Shown here piece after piece: positions 34,386 to 42,870 of a stretch of 64,000 nt of DNA (within the stretch, counting starts at the first letter, position 1; every line of letters begins with the position of its first letter). The stretch is from contig CAVTOG010000016.1 in assembly GCA_963736325.1 (NCBI GenBank), positions 558,001 to 622,000 on the forward strand. The letters run 5' to 3'. Below the pieces are notes generated by a model, which was not told where the DNA came from, did not search any database, and worked only from the letters and a program-made list of their open reading frames with translations. Origin of the DNA: Actinoallomurus sp963736325. GTDB taxonomy: Bacteria > Actinomycetota > Actinomycetes > Streptosporangiales > Streptosporangiaceae. The position numbers were made by a program, and so were the translations under genes.

Positions 34386-35279
34386 ATGCGTCCTGTGTCT
34401 CGTGCGGCGGCCATTGTCGTGGTGCTTCTGTCCGGTATCGCGAGCCCGGTGTCCGCGGACACCGCGTCCGTTCGTACCGTGTACAGCTCGATCCCGGCGA
34501 ACTTGCCGGGGAACGTGTCCAGTGTCGGGTTCGAGTCGCTCGGCACGAGCGAGTTCGGCGACGCGGTCGGCCTGGCCGCCGGCGGACGTCGGCTCCGCAC
34601 GCTGACCGTAGTGTTCACGAGCGGTGCGTGCCAGGCGCGGCTGGCCGGCAACGTGTGCGTCACGACGCCGGGTGCGACCTTCAACGTGCCCATCACCGCG
34701 AGTATCTATGCCGTCGACAGCTCCAGTGGCAGCCCCGAACCCGGCGCGCTGATCACCTCGATCATCAGCAACGTCGCGATCCCGTTCCGGCCGTCACAAG
34801 ACGACGTGCGATGCACCGGCCCCAACACCGGCAACTGGTTCAGCGCTGCCGACAACCAATGCTTCACCAACCTCGCGGTGAAGGTCACATTCGCGCTCCC
34901 GCTCGGCGTCACGCTGCCCACCAGGGTGGTCTGGACGGTCGCCTTCAACACCACGCACTCGGGTTACCACCCCATCGGCACGAGCGCGCCGTGCTTCACC
35001 TCCTCAGGCGGCTGCGGCTATGACTCGCTCAACATCGGCGTGCGCACCTTCCCCGGTTCACCATTCGTCGGGATCGACCTCGACCCCGACGGCGTCATCC
35101 TCTTCTCCAACAACAGCGGCCTCAACTGCGGCGGACCCACTGACGTCCTGCGGCTCGCCACTCCGTGCTGGACCGGGCTCACCCCGCTCGGCGCGATCGC
35201 GGTCGCAGCGCCGATCCACGTGTCCGGCACACAGATGCAGAACCAGCCCGGCCAAAGCCAGGTGAACGGCGGCCGTTGA
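34386..35279 (+). CDS. secreted protein of unknown function
   Basis: ATG 34386 gives 297 residues with a signal peptide (AAAIVVVLLSGIASPVSA, cleaved about residue 24). The mature protein is rich in Ser, Thr, Gly and beta-strand patterns, with eight or so cysteines (for example ACQARLAGNVC, DDVRCTG, SGGCGYD) that could form disulfides. It ends in a Gln/Asn-rich tail. I do not recognise the family. The upstream frame to 34353 is less likely. The same frame stays open after its stop for a further 109 codons. Confidence 0.7.
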   Translation: MRPVSRAAAIVVVLLSGIASPVSADTASVRTVYSSIPANLPGNVSSVGFESLGTSEFGDAVGLAAGGRRLRTLTVVFTSGACQARLAGNVCVTTPGATFNVPITASIYAVDSSSGSPEPGALITSIISNVAIPFRPSQDDVRCTGPNTGNWFSAADNQCFTNLAVKVTFALPLGVTLPTRVVWTVAFNTTHSGYHPIGTSAPCFTSSGGCGYDSLNIGVRTFPGSPFVGIDLDPDGVILFSNNSGLNCGGPTDVLRLATPCWTGLTPLGAIAVAAPIHVSGTQMQNQPGQSQVNGGR

Positions 35280-35435
35280 CGCCTCCCATCGCTGGACCTT
35301 GTCCCTGGGGAAGGGCTCACCATCGAGCCCGACCCCGAGGACGGCGACCTGGGATCGCGACGCCGAAACCTATCCACGACCCGTGACCCGCAGGTTCTCC
35401 AGAACACCCACGGGCCGCCGCTCAGCCACGCCACC

Positions 35436-35609
35436 ATGACTGGCGGCGAGGTCGAGTACCTCCGCATCGATTGGATGCAGAACGCCATCTACCAGATGGT
35501 CGTGACCACGGCATCGGACATGAATGTGGCCCGCCGGATCGAGCGCGGCGAAGTCGACCCGAACGCCGAAGCCGACCGAGAAACTAGCCCTGTTTCCCCA
35601 GATGGGTGA
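35436..35609 (+). CDS. small ORF or readthrough tail of unknown function
   Basis: ATG 35436 gives 57 residues with a plausible helical segment (EVEYLRIDWMQNAIYQMVV) and an acidic C-terminus (ERGEVDPNAEADRE). The frame is open back to the stop of the secreted-protein gene at 35279 and in phase with it. This stretch may therefore be the tail of a once longer gene cut by a TGA, or a separate small gene. No ribosome-binding site is evident. Confidence 0.35.
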   Translation: MTGGEVEYLRIDWMQNAIYQMVVTTASDMNVARRIERGEVDPNAEADRETSPVSPDG

Positions 35610-36055
35610 TCGTTAACGGAGTTGCCGGGGGTCGATGCGGAGCAGGTCCAGGAGCGCGCAGAGTGCCCCACTTGGCGGACTCAAGTGCGTCCCCTTTGTC
35701 CCCAACTGCTTCTGACCTGGGCGGACTTAGGGACGCGGCGGGGGACACCACGGCGAGAACGGGCTGGAACATAAGGGCGTGCGCTGGGGCCGTCTGTGGG
35801 CCGTCGAAGGGCGGCCGGGGGTGACCGGCAACGACCAATGACAACTACTCGTATGCAGGACGGCGAAGACGCGCGTGGCCGCCGGCCGGCCGGCCCTCGG
35901 GTCGGGCATCCGGCCCTTCCGGGCCGACCCGGCCCGAACCGGTCGGCCGTCCGCCCAGAATGCGATGAGATCCAGAGAAGAGCCCTTATGTCGCACGGAC
36001 GCCGGAGCGCTCCACGTGCGCATGTTTGCGCGTATCAGTGGTCGCTCGGGTATGT
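35610..36055. other. 446-bp gap with second 15-bp repeat
   Basis: No supported gene. It holds the right copy of the 15-bp repeat (35791-35805). It ends at the 3' end of the NACHT-type remnant. Confidence 0.45.
35791..35805. repeat. 15-bp direct repeat, right copy
   Basis: An exact match to CGTCTGTGGGCCGTC at 32677-32691, 3.1 kb away. Confidence 0.4.
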
Positions 36056-37171
36056 TCAGGTCGGTGATTGCGGCGTCTCAGCGAGCCTCTCTTGGAGTTT
36101 GGCGTGCCGGAATTGGTAGACAGGTCCCACCGTGCGCAGAAGGTGTCTGCTCCGCGCGTCTTCCAGGAATGAGATCAGCCGCAGCGGGAGCTTGTACCGG
36201 GTCGTGAGTCGCACCGCGGCCACTGCGGTGTCGAGGGCGGCGGAACCAGGCGAGCTTACGGCGGTGCTGTCGAAACGTCTGGTGATCAATGTGCCGCCGA
36301 GCCCCAACACGAGCCCGACCAGCAGCACGAGCGGAAGCACGACGGAGAGTCTGGACGCGAGCCCAGATGCGAGCCCGGGCACGAGCCTGACCGTGAGTCT
36401 GGCCAGGAGCCCGAACACGGGTATGAACACGAGCCCGGCGTTTCTGTCGTGGCGCCAGACATCCGCAGGCCCGAGCGAGCGTTCGTCAACGCCTGTGTGC
36501 CTCGCGAGCCCGCGAAGGGCGACCCCCGCAAGTCCGGAGGTGAGCCCAACCGGGAACCCGGTCAGGAGCCCGGCTGAGAACCCGGACACGAGCCCGGCTG
36601 AGAGCCCGGCCAGGAGCCCGGCTACGACCCCGGTCACGAGCCCGAACATGAGATTTTGCAACGCGCTCCGATAGGTAAGGCGGGCGATCCGTCTTGGTGT
36701 GATCGTGATCGGTACCTCTCGCGAGTACCCGATCGAGGATCCGAAGAAGGTCATAAGCCCAAACACGAGCCCGACCGAGAGCCCAAGCCCAAGCCCGATG
36801 ACGAGTTCGTTCGCGAGCACGGTCGCGACGGCGGACACGATCATTCGGGAGCGGAGAGTCGTCCAGGTTGGGATGTGCCACCAGGCGAGATCCGAGGTGT
36901 GCTGTTCGGTGAGCCGGGCAGCGAGGTAGCGCAGCGTGCGTTCGGCGGTGGCCACGGTGTAACGAGGGTTTGGACGTCCAGGGCGGGGTGTATACGCGGC
37001 GGTGATGGCTTGGTCGAGGAGATGGGTTTCGATGTCGACAGCGGTAGGAAATCGTGAGGCGTCGAGGAGCTCATCGGCCTCGAATTTCGGTGACAACGAC
37101 GGACTGGAAGACGGCCACGGAGCCTTCTGGCCATTTCGGATGATCCCAGCAGGGTCATAGACAGCGCCCAC
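36056..37171 (-). pseudogene. C-terminal remnant of an NACHT NTPase membrane protein
   Basis: A 371-codon frame matches the back half of large actinomycete NACHT-domain proteins. It has a helical segment (ERTLRYLAARL, DLAWWHIPTW). A long Gly/Leu repeat membrane region follows (GLGLGLSVGLVFG, GVVAGLLAGLSAGLVSG, and more). The usual ending LPLRLISFLEDARSRHLLRTVG then YQFRHAKLQERLA completes it. The N-terminal HTH and P-loop NTPase (about 400 residues) are missing. The frame begins at GTG 37171, 5 bp from the phoU terminator stem, with no promoter room. Such NACHT proteins are candidate phage-defence factors; this copy is probably dead. Confidence 0.7.
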
Positions 37172-37175
37172 GAAA

Positions 37176-37205
37176 GAACGCCCTGGCCGTCCGGCCAGGG
37201 CGTTC
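37176..37205 (-). terminator. phoU terminator
   Basis: Thirteen-base perfect arms GAACGCCCTGGCC (37176-37188) and GGCCAGGGCGTTC (37193-37205) with loop GTCC, followed on the minus strand by TTTC. It lies 15 bp beyond the phoU stop and is the best hairpin in the window. Confidence 0.85.
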
Positions 37206-37220
37206 GGTGTTCGTGCCGGG

Positions 37221-37886
37221 TCACGTCACCAGGTCGGCGATCTCCTCCGGGTGCTGGCCGGTGACCAGGTAGACGACGTTCTCCGCGACGTGTACCGCGT
37301 GGTCGGCGAAGCGTTCGAAGTAGCGGCCGGCCAGGGAGATGTCCACGGCGGGTTCGACGCCGTGGGTCCACTTCGGGGACAAGAGCATGTCGAACAGTTT
37401 GCGGTGGAGTCGGTCCATCTGGTCGTCGTCGGTGTCGAGTTCCAGGCCCATCGCGACGTCCTGCGAGGCGATCACGCTGCCCGCCTTCGCGATCATGCGT
37501 TCGGCGATCTGGCCCATCTCCAGCACGGTCGCCTGGAGCTCCGGCGGGATCGCCGGCTCGGGGTGGCGGCGTCGTGCGGTCTTGGCCAGGTGGACGGCGA
37601 GGTCGCCCATGCGTTCCAGGTCACCGCTCATCCGCAGCGATGTGATCAGCGCCCGCAGGTCGCTGGCGACCGGCTGCTGACGTGCCATGAGGTCGAAGAC
37701 CGTCTGTTCGATCTCCTCTTCGAGCTTGTTGACGTGTTCGTCGGCGCTGATCACCTCTTCGGCGAGGCGCAGGTCCGCGTCGAGCAACGCCGTACTCGCG
37801 CGCGCCATCGCCGACCGCACCAGCCGAGTCATCTCCACGAGCTTGTCGGAGAGTCCGTCGAGCTCTTCGTGGTAGGCGTCTCGCAT
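37221..37886 (-). CDS. phoU: phosphate transport regulator PhoU
   Basis: A 221-residue all-helical PhoU with the two tandem three-helix PhoU repeats. The metal/acidic motifs ExxxD are in GDLERMGDLAVHLA (about residue 90) and RYFERFADHAVHVAENVVYL (about residue 190). PhoU links the Pst transporter to the sensor kinase and damps the Pho response. It is divergent from senX3-regX3 across 126 bp that contain an 11-bp-period PHO box, so RegX3/PhoP-type control of both is likely. Confidence 0.93.
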   Translation of the reverse strand: MRDAYHEELDGLSDKLVEMTRLVRSAMARASTALLDADLRLAEEVISADEHVNKLEEEIEQTVFDLMARQQPVASDLRALITSLRMSGDLERMGDLAVHLAKTARRRHPEPAIPPELQATVLEMGQIAERMIAKAGSVIASQDVAMGLELDTDDDQMDRLHRKLFDMLLSPKWTHGVEPAVDISLAGRYFERFADHAVHVAENVVYLVTGQHPEEIADLVT

Positions 37887-37941
37887 TTGATTCCTTTGGA
37901 TTCGAGGCGGTTCAGTCCAGTCAACAGAATGAGGGGGTGCC

Positions 37942-37985
37942 GTGAACGGTTACGGATTTGAAGGTGAACTTTGGACGAACGTCAT
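37942..37985. promoter_or_regulatory. PHO box, four 11-bp units
   Basis: Units GTGAACGGTTA (37942), CGGATTTGAAG (37953), GTGAACTTTGG (37964) and ACGAACGTCAT (37975) run with an exact 11-bp period. Three of the four carry GAAC at positions 3-6. This matches (on the complementary strand, GTTCAC-type) the streptomycete PhoP box. It lies in the phoU/senX3 divergent gap. Confidence 0.75.
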
Positions 37986-38012
37986 TGCAGGTGAGGGGAG
38001 GCGGGAGCAGAG

Positions 38013-39212
38013 GTGGTCAGAGTCCCGCCTACGATCCAAGATGTGAATGTGGAGGTTCTCGCAAGTCTGGTCGGTGCCGCCGGAATCGTGACCGGACTGG
38101 TGACCGGACTGGCCGTACGGGCGAGTGAGCGAGCCCAGCGGTCGTCCGAGGCACCCCCGCCGGTGTCCGGGCTCCCGGCAGGTGTCGCCTCCGTGCTGAG
38201 CGTACTCCGCTCGTCGGCGGTCGTCGTGGACAGCGAAGACCGCGTGCTGCGCGCCAGTTCGGCCGCGCGCGCCTTCGGTCTCGTCAGCGGAGATCGCCTC
38301 GTGATCGATCCGCTGCTGACGATGGCGCGCCTCGTACGCCGTGACGGCGAGATCAGGGAGCAGGAGATCGAGGTCGCCCACGGGCGGCGGGAGGCACGGT
38401 GGTTCGCCGTGCGCGTCGCGCCGATGGGCACGCACGGCCTCGTCCTCGTCCTGGCCGAGGACCTCACCGACATGCACCGCGTCGAGGCGGTGCGCCGCGA
38501 CTTCGTGGCCAACGTCAGCCACGAGCTGAAGACGCCCGTCGGCGCGCTCTCCCTGCTGGCCGAGACGATCGAGGACGCCGCCGACGACCCGGTGGCGGTA
38601 CGCCGTTTCGCCCAGCGCATGCAGCACGAGTCGCTGCGCCTGACCAACGTCGTTCAGGATCTCATCACCCTCTCCCGCCTCCAGGGCGCCGAGCCCGTCA
38701 AGGAGCCCAAGGTCGTAGAGCTGGACGATGTCGTCCACGACGCCGTCGACCGATGCCGGCTCAAGGCCGAGCCCAAGGACATCACCCTCGCCATCGGAGG
38801 TTGCGAGGGCCTGACCGTCAGCGGCGACGAGGAACTCCTCATCACCGCCGTCCGCAACTTCATCGACAACGCCGTCGCCTACAGCCCCGCGCACACCAGA
38901 GTCGTCATCTGCACCCGGCAGGCCGACGAGCAACATGCGGAGATCAGCGTCACCGACCAGGGCATCGGCATTCCCGAGGCCGACCTGCAACGGATCTTCG
39001 AGCGCTTCTACCGGGTGGACCCCGCGCGCTCGCGGCAGACCGGGGGGACCGGGCTCGGTCTCGCCATCGTCAAGCACGCCGCGAGCCGGCACCGGGGCGA
39101 GGTGAACGTCTGGAGCAAGGAAGGCTCCGGCTCGACCTTCACCATCCGCCTGCCGCTCATCACCACCTCCGCACCTGCGAAGGACAACCCCGACCTGGAG
39201 GACCCCCAGTGA
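38013..39212 (+). CDS. senX3: phosphate-sensing histidine kinase SenX3/PhoR
   Basis: A 399-residue sensor kinase. One hydrophobic segment lies at about 14-37 (VLASLVGAAGIVTGLVTGLAV), then a PAS-like domain (about 60-150). HisKA has NVSHELKTPVGALS. HATPase has N-box FIDNAVAYS, G1 DQGIGIP and G2 GGTGLGLAIVKH. GTG 38013 follows GGGAG; GTG 38043 lacks a site. The stop overlaps the regX3 start (GTGA). With PhoU it should sense phosphate through the Pst system rather than through an extracellular domain, which is absent. Confidence 0.93.
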   Translation: MVRVPPTIQDVNVEVLASLVGAAGIVTGLVTGLAVRASERAQRSSEAPPPVSGLPAGVASVLSVLRSSAVVVDSEDRVLRASSAARAFGLVSGDRLVIDPLLTMARLVRRDGEIREQEIEVAHGRREARWFAVRVAPMGTHGLVLVLAEDLTDMHRVEAVRRDFVANVSHELKTPVGALSLLAETIEDAADDPVAVRRFAQRMQHESLRLTNVVQDLITLSRLQGAEPVKEPKVVELDDVVHDAVDRCRLKAEPKDITLAIGGCEGLTVSGDEELLITAVRNFIDNAVAYSPAHTRVVICTRQADEQHAEISVTDQGIGIPEADLQRIFERFYRVDPARSRQTGGTGLGLAIVKHAASRHRGEVNVWSKEGSGSTFTIRLPLITTSAPAKDNPDLEDPQ

Positions 39213-39895
39213 CCCGAGTACTCGTCGTCGAGGACGAGGAGTCGTTCAGCGACGCGCTGTCGTACATGCTCCGCAAAGAGGGATTCGAGGTCGCCGTCGC
39301 GGCGAGCGGCCCGGACGCCCTGGAGTCGTTCGACCGTGCCGGCGCCGACCTCGTCCTGCTCGACCTGATGCTGCCCGGGCTGCCCGGCACCGAGGTGTGC
39401 AGGGAGCTGCGCACCAAGTCCAACGTCCCCGTCATCATGCTCACGGCCAAGGACAGCGAGGTCGACAAGGTCGTCGGCCTGGAGCTCGGCGCGGACGACT
39501 ATGTCACCAAGCCGTTCTCCTCGCGGGAGCTGGTGGCCCGTATCCGTGCCGTGCTGCGCCGCCGTGGCGACGTCGAGGAGCTCGCACCGCCGACTCTGGA
39601 GGCGGGGCCGGTACGCATGGACGTCGAGCGCCACGTCGTCACCGTCGTCGGGCGCGAGGTGCCGCTTCCGTTGAAGGAGTTCGAACTCCTGGAGGTGCTG
39701 CTGCGCAACGCCGGGCGCGTCCTGACCCGCATGCAGCTGATCGACCGGGTCTGGGGGGCCGACTACGTCGGCGACACCAAGACCCTGGACGTGCACATCA
39801 AGCGGCTGAGGGCGAAGATCGAGCCTTCGCCGTCGACGCCGAGGTTCATCGTGACCGTACGGGGCCTGGGCTACAAGTTCGAGCCGGACCAGTGA
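39209..39895 (+). CDS. regX3: response regulator RegX3/PhoP
   Basis: A 228-residue OmpR/PhoB-type regulator. The receiver has Asp9-Glu10-Glu11 pocket acids, phospho-acceptor Asp52 (LLDLMLPG), Thr79 and Lys101 (YVTKPFS). The winged-helix output domain (about 130-225) contains KEFELLEVLLRNAGRVLTR and RLRAKIEP. GTG 39209 has GGAGGA upstream and overlaps senX3. It should bind the PHO box between phoU and senX3. Confidence 0.95.
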   Translation: MTRVLVVEDEESFSDALSYMLRKEGFEVAVAASGPDALESFDRAGADLVLLDLMLPGLPGTEVCRELRTKSNVPVIMLTAKDSEVDKVVGLELGADDYVTKPFSSRELVARIRAVLRRRGDVEELAPPTLEAGPVRMDVERHVVTVVGREVPLPLKEFELLEVLLRNAGRVLTRMQLIDRVWGADYVGDTKTLDVHIKRLRAKIEPSPSTPRFIVTVRGLGYKFEPDQ

Positions 39896-39897
39896 TC

Positions 39898-39936
39898 CCT
39901 GTTCGCGGGACCCGCCGTACGGGCCCCGCGAACAGG
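39898..39936. terminator. terminator between regX3 and lpqE-like genes
   Basis: Arms CCTGTTCGCGGG (39898-39909) and CCCGCGAACAGG (39925-39936) pair perfectly. The 15-nt loop has an inner CCCG/CGGG pair. It serves both convergent genes. Confidence 0.75.
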
Positions 39937-39938
39937 TG

Positions 39939-40739
39939 TCAGGCCGTGGTCTTCGGCTTCTTCTTGGCCTTGGCCGCCGTGCTCGGCTTCGCCTGGGGCT
40001 TGGCCGGCGGCGGCTGGACGGCCGGAGGCTGGGCGACCGGAGGGTTGGACACCGGCACCGCGGCCGGGGCGAACGTCGCGTAGGAGCCGGCCCGCGGCAC
40101 GACCGGAACGTTCAGCGAGATCACGCCGGCCTGCTGGAAGTGGAACGTCAGGCGCACCGTCTCGCCGCCCGAGAACTCCTTCGCGAGGCCGGTCAGGACG
40201 ATCTCCGAACTGGGCGCGGCGGGTGCAGGCGCGGGCGCGGGTGCCGACGGCACCGGCGTGGCGGAGGGGGTCTTGCCGGGCACGGTCTTGCCCGGCGCGG
40301 ACGGGCGGCGCGACGCCGGCGTACGGCTCGGCAGGGGAGTCGCGCTGGCGGTGGGAGCGGGCGGCTTGGCCCCGGCACGCTGGACCGTCGTGATGAGCTT
40401 GCCGGGCGGCAGCGCGACGCCGCCGCCGGTGACGTCCGCCGTCTTGGCCACGCCCTGGGCCTCGACCGCGACGAGCTTGTCCGCTGTGGCGGCGCGGTTG
40501 ACGAACCAGGCGTACAGCGGCGCGTTTCCGCCGGCCGGGAGACGCTGGCCGGGCGCCGGGCCGAGCAGGAAGACGTTGCGGATGTCGACCAGGTGCGCGG
40601 AGGCGTTGACACCCTCGGCGAGCTGGGTCGGCAGCGTCGTCTGCGGGGTGCGGCCGGCGGCGCAGGCGGTCACCATCGGGGCGACGGCGAAGGCGCCCGC
40701 GACGGCGATTGCGACGGACCGGCGGCTGTTGCGGCTCAC
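39939..40739 (-). CDS. lpqE: LpqE-like lipoprotein with PCu(A)C-like fold
   Basis: A 266-residue lipoprotein: lipobox PMVTAC with acylated Cys at about residue 26. A beta-rich domain follows that resembles copper-chaperone PCu(A)C proteins (DIRNVFLLGP, LYAWFVNRAATADKLVAVE, VRLTFHFQQAGVISLNVPV). It is split by a Pro/Ala/Ser linker (about 125-170). The C-terminal tail is Pro/Lys-rich. The Met/His copper ligands of PCu(A)C are not obvious. In M. tuberculosis lpqE lies beside carD, as here. Confidence 0.75.
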   Translation of the reverse strand: MSRNSRRSVAIAVAGAFAVAPMVTACAAGRTPQTTLPTQLAEGVNASAHLVDIRNVFLLGPAPGQRLPAGGNAPLYAWFVNRAATADKLVAVEAQGVAKTADVTGGGVALPPGKLITTVQRAGAKPPAPTASATPLPSRTPASRRPSAPGKTVPGKTPSATPVPSAPAPAPAPAAPSSEIVLTGLAKEFSGGETVRLTFHFQQAGVISLNVPVVPRAGSYATFAPAAVPVSNPPVAQPPAVQPPPAKPQAKPSTAAKAKKKPKTTA

Positions 40740-40834
40740 GGCGTCGTTCTCTCCTTGGAGTGGGGCTTTCGAAGGCGCGCGAAAACGCCACAGGGAAGCG
40801 TAGCGATGCCTTGTGGAGAACGAGACTCGGGGGG

Positions 40835-41557
40835 CTAGCTCGGGGTCTGCAGGGCCCGCAGCTCGGCGGTGAGGTTGCGGTCCACGGGGACGCTCCTCAG
40901 CACGGTGCGCACGATCCGGTCGGTGCGCACGAGCACGGCGGTCAGCCCGGCCGCCTTGTACGCCGAGGACAGCACCCGGTCGGGGTCTTCGCCGACGGCG
41001 CCCACGCCGCGCGTGGTCGTCTCGGCCAGCCGGTGCACGTCGGCGGCGTCCTTGCCCGTACGCCCGTCGGCGATCAGCCAGACCTGCAGCTGTAGGTAAC
41101 CGGCCTGGCGGGCGATGTTCGTCACGGCCGCGTCGCAGGCGCAGGCGGCCGGTACGACGATGACGACGCCGGCGACGTTGATGAAGTCGGTGAGCGCGAC
41201 CCGCTTGGTGCCCACGACGACGGTGCCCGGCGGGAGCGGTCCGCCGATCTCGCCGGCGCGCAGACGCGTCGGCCCGGTGGGCGGCACCTGGATCGTACGA
41301 GGGGCGGGGCGCGGGGAGACGACGGTCATCAGCACGCCGCTGATGAGGGCGACGAGCACGGCGCTCGCGATGAAGGGTGCGGCGATGCCGTAGCGGGTGA
41401 AGGGGCGTCCGAGTCGCTGCCAGCGGGCACGGCGGCGTTGCTGTCGCAGCTCGCGGCGGTATGCGATGACATCGCGGTCAAGCTCCCGCGCGTCATCGGG
41501 CACGACGACATCGGCCTTGGGTAGCCCGTAGTCGTCATGGTCGCCATGAAGCCCCAC
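40835..41557 (-). CDS. single-pass membrane protein of unknown function
   Basis: GTG 41557 follows AGGTAGG at 6 nt and gives 240 residues; the frame upstream to 41680 is less likely. A charged cytosolic head (RRELRQQRRRARWQRLGR) precedes one helix (about 56-78, IASAVLVALISGVLMTVV). The extracellular domain contains VVPAACACDAAVTNIARQAGY and a thioredoxin-like strand order (LQLQVWLIADG). The two nearby cysteines could be redox-active, but no CxxC is present. It is divergent from carD. Confidence 0.65.
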   Translation of the reverse strand: MGLHGDHDDYGLPKADVVVPDDARELDRDVIAYRRELRQQRRRARWQRLGRPFTRYGIAAPFIASAVLVALISGVLMTVVSPRPAPRTIQVPPTGPTRLRAGEIGGPLPPGTVVVGTKRVALTDFINVAGVVIVVPAACACDAAVTNIARQAGYLQLQVWLIADGRTGKDAADVHRLAETTTRGVGAVGEDPDRVLSSAYKAAGLTAVLVRTDRIVRTVLRSVPVDRNLTAELRALQTPS

Positions 41558-41850
41558 GCTGCACCTACCTTCTCGGACCGCTACGAGCGTCGCGCGGATT
41601 TCGGCGCCCGCCGCGTCTCGCGCGGTGAGCGTCAGATCCGTGTCAACCCGTCCATCTCCAGTATGAGCCGCTTCCGCCAAAGTGTGCGCGGGAGCGCCCC
41701 AATCAGATCCAAGAGGCCCCGTGTTGCATGGGTTTCATCGTTTGTCAATACCCTAATTACCGTGCTGACCTGCGCATATGCCTGTAACGCCGGTTCGGCA
41801 GGTCCCTGCAGCGTGCTACCCTTATCCGTAGCGGAAGGGGTACTTGTCAC

Positions 41851-42333
41851 ATGACTTTCAAGGTCGGCGACACTGTCGTCTACCCCCATCATGGGGCTGC
41901 TCGGATCGAAGCCATCGAGACTCGTGCCATCAAGGGTCAGGACAAGACCTACCTGGTGCTAAAGGTCGACAAAGGCGATCTCACCGTTCGTGTCCCCGCG
42001 GAGAATGCCGAGTTGGTGGGCGTTCGTGACGTAGTGGGCCAGGAGGGTTTGGAGAAGGTGTTCGAGGTGCTTCGCGCACCATACACCGAAGAACCTACCA
42101 ACTGGTCGCGGCGTTACAAGGCGAACCTCGAGAAGCTCGCGTCCGGCGACGTCAACAAGGTCGCCGAGGTCGTTCGTGATCTCTGGCGGCGTGACAAGGA
42201 GCGCGGCCTGTCGGCGGGCGAGAAGCGCATGCTGGCCAAGGCGCGGCAGATACTCGTCAGCGAGCTCGCGCTCGCCGAGAAGACCAATGAGGACAAGGCC
42301 GAGGCGCTCCTCGACGAAGTTCTGGCCGGTTAG
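41851..42333 (+). CDS. carD: RNA polymerase-binding regulator CarD
   Basis: A 160-residue CarD. The N-terminal RNAP-interaction (Tudor-like) domain (about 1-60) starts FKVGDTVVYPHHGAARIE. The helical DNA-binding domain carries the conserved Trp in EEPTNWSRRYKANLEKL, which wedges the upstream fork of the -10 element. CarD stabilises open complexes at rRNA and other promoters and is essential in mycobacteria. A GGAAGGGG site lies just upstream. IspF follows by 5 bp. Confidence 0.95.
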   Translation: MTFKVGDTVVYPHHGAARIEAIETRAIKGQDKTYLVLKVDKGDLTVRVPAENAELVGVRDVVGQEGLEKVFEVLRAPYTEEPTNWSRRYKANLEKLASGDVNKVAEVVRDLWRRDKERGLSAGEKRMLAKARQILVSELALAEKTNEDKAEALLDEVLAG

Positions 42334-42338
42334 GCACA

Positions 42339-42821
42339 TTGGCAACGCGTATTCCACGGGTGGGCGTCGGAGTCGACGTCCACCCGTTCGGTTCTGGGCG
42401 CCCCTTGCGGGTCGCCGGCCTTGACTGGCCTGACCAGGGTGACGGCCTCGAAGGCCACTCCGACGGTGACGTCGCCGCCCACGCGATCTGCGATGCCCTC
42501 CTGACCGCCGCCGGGCTCGGTGACCTGGGCGCGGTCTTCGGCACGTCCGACCGCCGCTGGGCCGGTGCCGCCGGTGTGGAGCTCCTGCGGGAGGTCCACC
42601 GGCTGCTCACGGAGGCCGGCCACGAGATCGGCAACGTCGCCGTCCAGGTCGTCGGCAACCGCCCCAAGATCGGCCCGCGCCGTGCGGAGGCGCAGAAGGT
42701 CCTGAGCGAGGCGCTGGGCGGCGCTTCGGTGAGCGTCTCCGGCACCACGACCGACGGCCTGGGACTGACGGGCCGTGGTGAGGGCCTCGCGGCGATCGCG
42801 ACGGCTCTGATCCTGACCTGA
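42339..42821 (+). CDS. ispF: 2-C-methyl-D-erythritol 2,4-cyclodiphosphate synthase
   Basis: A 160-residue IspF of the MEP isoprenoid pathway, which cyclises CDP-ME 2-phosphate. VGVDVHPF supplies the metal Asp/His. GHSDGDVAAHAICDALL and the C-terminal TTTDGLGLTGRGEGLAAIA loops are intact. TTG 42339 or GTG 42360 could be the start; the latter gives the canonical VGVGVDVHPF beginning. Translation is probably coupled to carD. ispD, usually between carD and ispF, is absent. Confidence 0.93.
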   Translation: MATRIPRVGVGVDVHPFGSGRPLRVAGLDWPDQGDGLEGHSDGDVAAHAICDALLTAAGLGDLGAVFGTSDRRWAGAAGVELLREVHRLLTEAGHEIGNVAVQVVGNRPKIGPRRAEAQKVLSEALGGASVSVSGTTTDGLGLTGRGEGLAAIATALILT

Positions 42822-42870
42822 CAGGTGTCCCGGGCCCGTTGCGCGCGCCAGCGTGGCTCTGAGAGCTTTT

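Noticed and set aside
36101..36122. tRNA-Leu-like 5' sequence (GGAATTGGTAGAC) on the plus strand
   Set aside because: It is the reverse complement of the VYQFRHA coding segment of the NACHT remnant; no acceptor, anticodon or T-arm partners exist.
36200..36720. Repeated GAGCCCG/GAACCCG units resembling a CRISPR or tandem array
   Set aside because: They are the codon-level repeats of a Gly/Leu-rich membrane segment in the NACHT remnant; no uniform spacers.
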